Origin: Bacteroidia bacterium
GTDB taxonomy: Bacteria > Bacteroidota > Bacteroidia > JABDFU01
Direction: 5' to 3'
NCBI GenBank assembly: GCA_020849195.1
Contig: JADLGT010000370.1
Coordinates: 1-6,477, forward strand
DNA: 6,477 nucleotides
Both the position numbers and the translations under genes were made by a program. Position 1 is the stretch's first letter; each line of letters begins with the position of its first letter. Shown here one piece after another: positions 1-5,031 of the stretch. Under the pieces are notes generated by a model. That model saw only the letters and a program-made list of their open reading frames with translations, did no database searches and was not told the origin of the DNA.

Positions 1-1109
1 CCTATTACTACGATCCGTACACCGAATACCACGAGAAATTTTACGAAGATTATACAGTAGGCGGAACCATTGATGCCTATACCGATGAGTACGGTACCTG
101 GCTCACCGCATTCAGCCCTATAAGGAACCTGAGCGGAAAAGTTGTAGCCATACTTGAAGTAGATGAAAAATACGATGACTTTTGGCACATGGCCGATGTG
201 AAATTATATCGACACATGGCTATTTCGTTACTTATATTTATAGTAGTGGCTGTTATATTGCTGCGTTATGTACGAACGGTATTAATTAACGACGAAGCTG
301 TAAAACACAAGCTGGAAGATTCATATAAAATAATTAACGAGCATAATCAAGAAATGCTTAACAGTATTAACTATGCAAAAAAAATTCAATCGGCTATTTT
401 GCCTCCCTTAGAAATAATACACCAAAATTTACCTCACTCATTCGTATTGTATTCGCCCAAAGACATTATTAGCGGTGATTTTTATTTTTTTTATGAAATT
501 GAGAAAACGAAAAAATTTTTTATTGCCGCTTGCGACTGTACCGGGCATGGGGTTCCGGGAGCTTTGATGTCGATGATTGGGAATAACCTGCTCGATCATA
601 TTATTCAGCCAAGCCCGGACATTCTTCCCGGAGAGGTATTAACAAAACTTAACCGAGGAGTGGTAAATGCATTAAAACAAGATGGAAAATACGGCGAAAC
701 CCGAGACGGAATGGATGTTGCGCTTTGCCTTGTAAATACAATAGAAAACAGCATACATTTTGCCGGCGCAAACCGGCCGTTTTATATTGTCAGAAACAAG
801 GAAATTATTGCTTTTAATGGCGACAAACGTCCTATTGGGGGCTATGAAAATTTTTCCGAGCCATTTACCAACCACAAAATTGACTTACAAGTTGATGATA
901 GTTTTTATATGTTCAGCGATGGCTATGCCGATCAGTTTGGCGGACCGAACAATAAAAAATTTCTAATTAAAAATTTGCAACGCCTTTTTGTTGAAATTGC
1001 TCACCTCGATTTTCAAATCCAACGTAACAAACTTGCCGAAAGGCATAAGTTGTGGAAAGGCACTAACGAACAAACCGATGATGTAATGGTAATTGGCTTT
1101 AAAGTATAA
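1..1109 (+). CDS. Cache-type membrane sensor with C-terminal SpoIIE/PP2C serine phosphatase domain (5' partial)
   Basis: The reading frame is open from base 3 to the TAA at 1107-1109 (368 visible codons), so the gene starts upstream of the window; the ATG at 189 is internal. Visible residues 1-62 (YYYDPYTEYHEKFYED ... GTWLTAFSPIRN..GKVVAILEVD) resemble the membrane-proximal end of an extracytoplasmic Cache sensor. A hydrophobic helix follows at about 72-90 (AISLLIFIVVAVILL), then a short helical linker (about 96-125) leading into YAKKIQSAILPP, the usual entry to SpoIIE domains in Bacteroidota. The phosphatase motifs are all present: SGDFYFF (Asp 159), CDCTGHGVPGALMSMIG (Asp 178), FAGANRPFYIV, SDGYADQFGG (Asp 306) and TDDVMVIG (Asp 359/360). 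The metal-binding acidic residues therefore look intact. By family knowledge it should dephosphorylate a serine/threonine-phosphorylated partner in the cytoplasm in response to an external signal. Ligand and partner are unknown; the convergent STAS-like gene next door is a candidate partner by inference only. Confidence 0.93.
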   Translation, partial: YYYDPYTEYHEKFYEDYTVGGTIDAYTDEYGTWLTAFSPIRNLSGKVVAILEVDEKYDDFWHMADVKLYRHMAISLLIFIVVAVILLRYVRTVLINDEAVKHKLEDSYKIINEHNQEMLNSINYAKKIQSAILPPLEIIHQNLPHSFVLYSPKDIISGDFYFFYEIEKTKKFFIAACDCTGHGVPGALMSMIGNNLLDHIIQPSPDILPGEVLTKLNRGVVNALKQDGKYGETRDGMDVALCLVNTIENSIHFAGANRPFYIVRNKEIIAFNGDKRPIGGYENFSEPFTNHKIDLQVDDSFYMFSDGYADQFGGPNNKKFLIKNLQRLFVEIAHLDFQIQRNKLAERHKLWKGTNEQTDDVMVIGFKV

Positions 1110-1126
1110 GCTTGTGGTGATGCGGC

Positions 1127-1579
1127 TTAGGCCAACAAATTAACTTGGCTGTTTTTCGCTTTTCGATTTTTCTTCTCCTCTCTGCGTTTTTCTTTCTTCA
1201 AGCAATTATTCAACCACTCCAAGGCTTCTTTGGCATTTGTAAATAGTTTAGTGGGGCTTGCCGGATTGTAGAAATTAATAAGAAAATTACCAATAAGTCT
1301 ATTAGCAACTGAAGTTGCAATAATAGCTTGGGCAATTTGGTTTACAGAATATTCCGGTTTTGTGCCAAGTTTTTGTGCTTCCTTAGTTATGCTTACTTCC
1401 GATCGGGCATCCACTAAGGTAAGATAGCGAGTTCCTTGTGTTAACTTTTTTGTAGCCTCAATATTTTCCCGAACCTCCGGCACATCAATTTCTACCCCAT
1501 TTAATAATATAAAAGTAAGCAACTGTTTCTCCGAATCGAAAATAATTTCGGTCGAACGGGTAGTAATTGTTTGTAGCAT
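1127..1579 (-). CDS. Small STAS/SpoIIAA-like protein of a Bacteroidota family (DUF7793-like)
   Basis: Encodes 150 residues from ATG 1577-1579 to TAA 1127-1129. Residues 1-125 form a compact alpha/beta domain without signal peptide or TM helix: two short strands (TEIIFDSEKQLLTFILLNG), a helix (VRENIEATKKL), a strand ending in LTLVDARS (53-60), a helix with AIIATSVANRLIGNFLINF (85-103), then SPTKLFTNAKEALEWL (108-123). This order of strand, VDAR loop, helix, NF-strand and A.EWL helix matches small Bacteroidota proteins with a SpoIIAA/STAS-like fold that I recall being catalogued as DUF7793; I could not check this. The last 27 residues are very basic (KKEKRREEKKNRKAK) and probably disordered. 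The upstream DNA is A+T-rich with no Shine-Dalgarno sequence. It converges on the SpoIIE phosphatase gene with 17 bp between stop codons. Possible phospho-acceptors by analogy with SpoIIAA are S60, S63 or T65 after VDAR; nothing in the sequence singles one out. It could instead be an unrelated cytoplasmic protein. Confidence 0.8.
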   Translation of the reverse strand: MLQTITTRSTEIIFDSEKQLLTFILLNGVEIDVPEVRENIEATKKLTQGTRYLTLVDARSEVSITKEAQKLGTKPEYSVNQIAQAIIATSVANRLIGNFLINFYNPASPTKLFTNAKEALEWLNNCLKKEKRREEKKNRKAKNSQVNLLA

Positions 1580-1654
1580 AATAAGTTTTTAGTTAAAAAA
1601 ATTTTTAATTATAAAAATAAAAAAAGAGAAAAGACCATATCCTTTCGCTCCATA

Positions 1655-1766
1655 AATAATACCGATGTGATATCTGTAATGGCCCAATTGCATTGGCCCA
1701 AACAGCTATCCGATCGGCATTATACCAATACTGATTGGAAAAAATATAAATCAAATTGGTATAATT
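1655..1766 (+). repeat. Palindromic MITE/REP-like element, copy 1
   Basis: Positions 1657-1738 match 2367-2448 at 80 of 82 bases. The ends form an imperfect terminal inverted repeat (1655-1666 against 1755-1766, 10 of 12 paired). Inside are an 8-bp palindrome CCGATCGG (1710-1717) and a GGCC..AAT/ATTGGCC hairpin (1681-1698, one bulged C). The right half folds into a long hairpin: ATTATACCAAT (1719-1729) pairs perfectly with ATTGGTATAAT (1755-1765), and inside it TGATT (1732-1736) pairs with AATCA (1749-1753). It contains no coding sequence. It is most simply a small non-autonomous mobile palindrome; no transposase is in the window. Confidence 0.75.
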
Positions 1767-1895
1767 CCTTAATATAACTGTCTGCGTAAAATCGGCTTAT
1801 ACTATATGTTTTACACTCGATTGTTATCATTTGTGGGATTTGAACGTTTGGATTTGTAAAAGGTTACAAAAATATTTTAATTTTTATTCATAAGT

Positions 1896-1931
1896 TATAC
1901 TAATATTGATTGGAAAAAATATAAATCAAAT
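1896..1931 (+). repeat. Partial copy of the palindromic element (right-arm fragment)
   Basis: Matches 1721-1756 of copy 1 at 34 of 36 bases (differences at 1901 and 1906, both C to T). It covers the start of the right-hand hairpin and its A-rich loop but lacks the left part of the element and the matching outer arm. The inner stem TTGATT/AATCAA (1906-1911 with 1924-1929) is retained. An 11-bp sequence at 1894-1904 also pairs imperfectly (9 of 11) with 2037-2047, so it may be one end of a further degenerate element; that part is tentative. Confidence 0.6.
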
Positions 1932-2087
1932 CTATCTAACTCATACCTAACACTCTGATAACTCGCCAATCGATATTAGGCTTTATTACTGCCCCGCAAA
2001 GTTAGAGCCGTTTTTCTAATTTTTAAACTCATGGCAATTGGTATTACACATTGTGGTAGTATTCCACCATACCGCTTTTATAATACC

Positions 2088-2100
2088 GCTCCTACGGAGC
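2088..2100 (-). repeat. REP-like hairpin 1 (GCTCC-TAC-GGAGC)
   Basis: A 5-bp perfect stem with a 3-nt loop. On the minus strand it reads AAGCTCCGTAGGAGC, the same design as the GCCCC-GTA-GGGGC hairpin at 2244-2256 but in the opposite orientation. The 13-bp core and its TT flank recur at 2138-2150. Confidence 0.75.
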
Positions 2101-2137
2101 TTATTAAAAGTTGTGTGCAAAATTTTATTATGATTGC

Positions 2138-2150
2138 GCTCCTACGGAGC
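2138..2150 (-). repeat. REP-like hairpin 2 (GCTCC-TAC-GGAGC)
   Basis: Identical 13-bp core to hairpin 1, located 50 bp further on, again followed by TT. Same orientation as hairpin 1. The two lie head-to-tail and face the third and fourth hairpins. Confidence 0.75.
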
Positions 2151-2191
2151 TTTACGGAAGAATAAATAAAACCAATTGAGAATGCGTAAAA

Positions 2192-2204
2192 GCCCCAGCG
2201 GGGC
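2192..2204 (+). repeat. REP-like hairpin 3 (GCCCC-AGC-GGGGC)
   Basis: A 5-bp stem with an AGC loop, preceded by AAA and followed by AAAAT. It lies 54 bp from hairpin 2. Flanks and orientation match hairpin 4 (AAGCCCC...GGGGC(G)AAAT). The stem is GC-only where hairpins 1 and 2 carry a T:A pair. Confidence 0.7.
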
Positions 2205-2243
2205 AAAATCCTAATAAAAAAACGTAACAAACACAAACAATAA

Positions 2244-2256
2244 GCCCCGTAGGGGC
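2244..2256 (+). repeat. REP-like hairpin 4 (GCCCC-GTA-GGGGC)
   Basis: The sequence TAAGCCCCGTAGGGGCGAAA is the form often seen between Bacteroidota genes (from memory, not searched). It lies 52 bp from hairpin 3. With hairpins 1-3 it makes a four-unit cluster arranged as two inverted pairs. Confidence 0.75.
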
Positions 2257-2297
2257 GAAATAAAAATAATGGCAAACACCTACACATAGATATATTT

Positions 2298-2325
2298 ATA
2301 CCGATGTTATATCTGTAATTGGTAT
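2298..2325 (+). repeat. Minimal derivative of the palindromic element (termini only)
   Basis: Begins like copies 1 and 2 (2300-2319 match 2371-2390 at 19 of 20 bases) and then passes directly into ATTGGTAT, the right terminus of copy 1. ATACCGAT (2298-2305) and ATTGGTAT (2318-2325) pair at 7 of 8 positions. It looks like an element that has lost its centre, or a minimal form consisting of the two ends. Confidence 0.55.
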
Positions 2326-2366
2326 TATTTTGTAAAATTTTAATCGTGATTTTTCGATTGAACTTG

Positions 2367-2475
2367 TAATACCGATGTGATATCTGTAATGGCCCAATTG
2401 CATTGACCCAAACAGCTATCCGATCGGCATTATACCAATATTGATTGGGCTAAAATAAAAATCATTTTGGTATAA
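2367..2475 (+). repeat. Palindromic MITE/REP-like element, copy 2
   Basis: Direct repeat of copy 1 at a distance of 710 bp, near-identical up to 2448 and diverged after. Although the loop and right arm differ in sequence, the fold is kept: TTATACCAA (2430-2438) pairs with TTGGTATAA (2467-2475), and TGATT (2442-2446) pairs with AATCA (2460-2464). The G to A change at 2406 breaks a pair in the GGCC-type left hairpin. It lies about 130 bp downstream of the last gene of the leftward array, where it could also affect transcript ends. Confidence 0.75.
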
Positions 2476-2605
2476 AATCCCTCTAAACCCCGATAGAATC
2501 TACGGTTTGTTGGGGTTAATTAGGCTTAGTAAACTTAGTCGAACAATTAGGTTGGGGTTGGTGACTATAGATGTGCTCGAACGTACAGTATTTGACTCTG
2601 CATGG

Positions 2606-3589
2606 TTACCAATTGGACTTAACAATCTTTTTTGTGTATAGTTTATTACCATACTGCAGACTAAGCATATATAAGCCTTGCGGAAGATGATCAATATTTA
2701 CTGTTTTTTTATAGCTGCCCAAAACGTTGGCGTTATCAATTATCTGCATCACCTCACCAAGTATATTTGTTAATTTAATTAAAATTTTTTCAGGTTTTTC
2801 GAAATCCGTTTCTATGGTAAATGTCTTTGTAGCGGGGTTGGGGAAACAGGTTAATGAAAAATTTCGTTCATAATCGTCCGGAGTATTCATTATGAAGGAG
2901 GTGCACTCCGGAATAAGATAATTATACAAATATGCCGGAATTAAAACAGTACATGTATCTTTATATGTAAAACACGTTGTATAGTATTGTATTGGTCCGG
3001 GTTCCGTGTTTACGTATTCATTAAGAACACCACCTGTTCCGTTAATTAATCCTTTTATCCAATAGCTATTTAAATAAAGCCCCATCCCGACTGGATATAT
3101 TTGGTGATAGTGGTAAACCTGTTTGTTTCCAAATTTTCCAAAACTAATGCTTGTAATGGTGTCTATTACAATTTTTATACTTTCTAAATTAGTACTTATG
3201 TAGCCGTAATGATGCCCTAAGAGATTTCCCACAACAGAAAGGGTGTCGCCCGGTACAACATTAAAATTAAAAATAGTGTGTTTTTGTAAAGGCGATGAGT
3301 CAAAAAACATAACAACCTTATTGGTATCAATAATAAAGGATACATCTGCGGGAAAGCTTCCCGGTACTGTTGGCCCAGTAAGTGAATCGCGGAAGTAAAA
3401 TTTTAATTTATATGTGGACAAGCCGGTTTTATAAATATGTTGCTTAACATAATCGTAGTAAAATTTCATTGGCGGAAAAAAATCCTGTGTTTCAATAACA
3501 CTATATACATCAATGGTGTCAAATGTTTGTGAGCGAATTCTATTCGGAACCAGTAGTAAGCAAAAAAATAATATCAGTGTATTACGCAT
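2606..3589 (-). CDS. Secreted T9SS-sorted protein, third paralog of the array
   Basis: Encodes 327 residues from ATG 3587-3589 to TAA 2606-2608. Residues 1-20 are a signal peptide (MRNTLILFFCLLLVPNRIRS, likely cleaved before Q21). The central domain (about 25-230) carries the family core: VSFIIDTNKVVMFFDS (83-98), FNFNVVPGDTL (107-117), IKIVIDTI (138-145), KQVYHYH (156-162), YWIKGLINGTGGVLN (176-190). The C-terminus (about 243-327) is a T9SS type A sorting domain: FPNPATKTFTIE (249-260), IKLTNILGEV (271-280), LPQGLYMLSLQYG and YTKKIVK. The product should leave the cell by Sec and then T9SS. Its first 30 coding bases and the 6 bases before them match the paralog at 4720-5628 at 35 of 36 positions, yet its sorting domain is clearly different from those of the other two paralogs. 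It is the last of the four leftward genes, 34 bp after its neighbour. No enzymatic motif is visible; the function is unknown. Confidence 0.92.
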   Translation of the reverse strand: MRNTLILFFCLLLVPNRIRSQTFDTIDVYSVIETQDFFPPMKFYYDYVKQHIYKTGLSTYKLKFYFRDSLTGPTVPGSFPADVSFIIDTNKVVMFFDSSPLQKHTIFNFNVVPGDTLSVVGNLLGHHYGYISTNLESIKIVIDTITSISFGKFGNKQVYHYHQIYPVGMGLYLNSYWIKGLINGTGGVLNEYVNTEPGPIQYYTTCFTYKDTCTVLIPAYLYNYLIPECTSFIMNTPDDYERNFSLTCFPNPATKTFTIETDFEKPEKILIKLTNILGEVMQIIDNANVLGSYKKTVNIDHLPQGLYMLSLQYGNKLYTKKIVKSNW

Positions 3590-3609
3590 ATCCGGCGAGC
3601 TTTGGGTAC

Positions 3610-3935
3610 AAGCGAAAATACAATTACTGTCCCACTTTTACAATTCGCTGTGTGTAAATAGTTTCACCCTGTGTTAGGCTTAACAGGTACAAGCCTGCAG
3701 GAAGATTTTTTATGCTTACTGTTTTATTGAATGTTTTGTCGGGCATTTTTTCATTGGGAAGCGTAATTGTTTGCCCAAGCATATTGCTAATGTCAATGCG
3801 AACATTGCCTGTTGCCTGTAGCTCGCCGGTAATGGTAAGCAGCTCGCTGGCGGGGTTGGGGCTAACAGAAAAATTTATTTTAGTATGGCTTGGCGCATCT
3901 GCGCCCATTACATACATACCGCAGTTGGCGGTATC
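3610..3935 (-). repeat. Duplicated sorting-domain block, copy in the second paralog
   Basis: Aligns without gaps to 4706-5031 (constant offset 1096) with 18 differences in 326 bases by hand count, about 94% identity. It covers the end of the linker, the whole sorting domain, the stop codon and 14 bases of the following spacer (TTGTATTTTCGCTT). Beyond both ends similarity drops sharply, so the block behaves as a unit. Confidence 0.85.
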
Positions 3936-4619
3936 TAATATTGGTATCACATTTCCATTTTGATCAACACAGGTAGTTCTGTCGAAACCAAATATCATTT
4001 CAGGAATTCCAGGTACATCCTCTTTTATATAACCAGTTTCCACAGAAAGGTTTAAAAAACCTCCATGACCATTTGCCAGTCCTTTTATCCAAAAATCTTC
4101 CCCCCGCCTGCTTCCAATAGATGGATGAAAATAGTAAACCTGTTTATAACCAACAAAATTAAAACTACGGGAAACAATACTGTCAATAACTATTTTTTGA
4201 TAATATCTTGCTTGTACACCACTATTAGGCTGCCATGCAATAATTTTCTCTGTATCTCCTTTAGCTACATTAAAATCAAATAATAAGTAGTTATTCCCGG
4301 GGAGTGAATCGTAATACATAAATACCTTATTGGTGTCTATTTTAAATGAAATATTTTGAGGAAAGTTGAGATCGTAGAATTTTTTTGGCGGATTAATGTT
4401 ATTGGAATCGGAGCCGGAAGTGTAATGCTTGATTTTAAAAATTCTGTTATCGGAATCAAACAGATAGGCAACTTGTTTTTCGTGCGAATATCTATACGGG
4501 AATGGATAACCACTGCGATCGAATTCTCTCCGCGAGTATACTTTTATGGAATCAGTAACATATGCCAAACTTAACAACCGGCTTGCCAAAAGTGCTAAAA
4601 CAATCAGTGTATTACGCAT
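3624..4619 (-). CDS. Secreted T9SS-sorted protein, second paralog of the array
   Basis: Encodes 331 residues from ATG 4617-4619 to TAA 3624-3626. Signal peptide about 1-19 (MRNTLIVLALLASRLLSLA). Family core: SFKIDTNKVFMYYDS (91-105), FDFNVAKGDTE (114-124), KIVIDSIVSRSF (142-153), KQVYYFHPS (159-167), FWIKGLANGHGGFLN (176-190). A linker with DTANCGMYVMGADAPSH leads to the type A sorting domain: SVSPNPASELLTI (251-263), IDISNMLGQTITL (275-287), LPAGLYLLSLTQGE and YTQRIVKVGQ. From residue 229 to the stop, the DNA is about 94% identical, without gaps, to the paralog at 4720-5628, while the region between signal peptide and linker shares only the scattered core residues. The 100 bp upstream contain a frameshifted remnant of the propeller gene's 3' end, a trace of tandem duplication. 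No Shine-Dalgarno sequence is seen. Export to the cell surface or medium is likely; the biochemical role is unknown. Confidence 0.92.
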   Translation of the reverse strand: MRNTLIVLALLASRLLSLAYVTDSIKVYSRREFDRSGYPFPYRYSHEKQVAYLFDSDNRIFKIKHYTSGSDSNNINPPKKFYDLNFPQNISFKIDTNKVFMYYDSLPGNNYLLFDFNVAKGDTEKIIAWQPNSGVQARYYQKIVIDSIVSRSFNFVGYKQVYYFHPSIGSRRGEDFWIKGLANGHGGFLNLSVETGYIKEDVPGIPEMIFGFDRTTCVDQNGNVIPILDTANCGMYVMGADAPSHTKINFSVSPNPASELLTITGELQATGNVRIDISNMLGQTITLPNEKMPDKTFNKTVSIKNLPAGLYLLSLTQGETIYTQRIVKVGQ

Positions 4620-4695
4620 ATCCGGTAGGTGTTTGAGTTTATAAGTAAAAAATATATGCCATGGCTATTTGCGATACATCAATTATGCCGGATGA
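4620..4695 (-). pseudogene. Frameshifted remnant of the propeller gene's sorting-domain tail
   Basis: This stretch matches 5629-5705, the last 76 or so coding bases of the propeller gene before the next start codon, with only one missing base and one substitution. In the intact gene it encodes SSGIIDVSQLANGIYFLLIN. Here the single-base deletion (the intact gene has CCAATGG where this copy has CCATGG) shifts the frame after DVSQIA and brings an early stop (TAC TTA TAA). Similarity continues through the start codon of the paralog at 4619 but ends abruptly at 4695. It is therefore a duplication scar, not a gene of its own, and sits where the leader of the downstream paralog would be. Confidence 0.85.
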
Positions 4696-4705
4696 TTTTT
4701 GGCAA

Positions 4706-5031
4706 AAGCGAAAATACAATTACTCTCCCACTTTTACAATTCGTTGTGTGTAATTAGTTTCACCCTGTGTTAGGCTTAACAGGTACAAGCCTGCGGGAAG
4801 ATTTTTTATGCTTACTGTTTTAGTAAATGCTTTGTCGGGCATTTTTTCATTGGCAAGCGTAATTGTTTGCCCAAGCATATTGCTAATATCTATGCGAACA
4901 TTGCCTGTTGCCTGTAGCTCTCCGGTAATGGTAAGCAGCTCGGTAGCGGGGTTGGGGCTTACAGAAAATTTAATTTTAGTATGGCTTGGCGCATCTGCTC
5001 CCATTACATACATACCGCAGTTGACGGTATC
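4706..5031 (-). repeat. Duplicated sorting-domain block, copy in the first paralog
   Basis: Partner of 3610-3935. Most of the 18 substitutions are synonymous or conservative; the encoded sorting domains differ at about seven residues in the last hundred. Its left edge ends in the spacer ten bases short of the propeller-tail remnant. Confidence 0.85.

Larger units (their letters stand above)
1580..2605. other. 1-kb gene-free repeat island
   Basis: No open frame here has plausible coding character. The stretch holds two near-identical copies of a roughly 110-bp palindromic element, two partial derivatives of it, and four short GC-rich hairpins, listed separately. The remaining A+T-rich sequence (about 1767-1893, 1932-2080 and 2476-2605) shows nothing I recognise. 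Both flanking genes are transcribed leftward, so the island is the 3' flank of the paralog array and the 5' flank of the STAS-like gene. The promoter of the STAS-like gene must lie within it, but no close Bacteroidota -7 box (TAnnTTTG) is visible near the start. The only match noticed, TAGATTTG at 1927-1934 on the minus strand, is about 350 bp upstream. Confidence 0.7.

Noticed and set aside
189..1109. SpoIIE gene beginning at the ATG at 189
   Set aside because: The same frame is open for 62 codons upstream to the window edge and encodes a Cache-like segment, so this ATG is an internal methionine just before the TM helix.
1107..1129. TAAGC/GCTTA inverted repeat spanning the convergent stop codons as a bidirectional terminator
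   Set aside because: The stem is only 5 bp with a 13-nt loop, no GC-rich core and no T-tract; probably chance.
1835..1845. Possible tRNA T-loop on the minus strand (GTTCAAATCCC)
   Set aside because: The flanking bases do not form the T-stem, and no acceptor, anticodon or D arm can be built around it.
2088..2256. CRISPR array suggested by four evenly spaced repeats
   Set aside because: The units are only 13 bp, change orientation half-way, and differ between pairs. No cas genes are present.
2078..2287. 69-codon minus-strand open frame in the repeat island
   Set aside because: It runs exactly across the four REP-like hairpins, and its peptide is explained by translated repeats (RPYGAY, PRWGFY, KLRRSA). 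There is no sign of a real protein.
2486..2517. AACCCC/GGGGTT inverted repeat downstream of the array as a terminator on the minus strand
   Set aside because: A 6-bp stem around a 20-nt loop with no adjacent U-run is too weak to call.
3592..3606. GGCGAGCTTTGGG shared between the spacer before the third paralog and the propeller gene (around 5892)
   Set aside because: A 13-base match in a window of this size can occur by chance, and the surrounding sequence does not align.
3712..3963. Plus-strand open frame opposite the sorting domain, with a similar one at 4808-5083
   Set aside because: Both are antisense shadows of the duplicated sorting-domain block. Their resemblance follows from the conservation of the sense strand.
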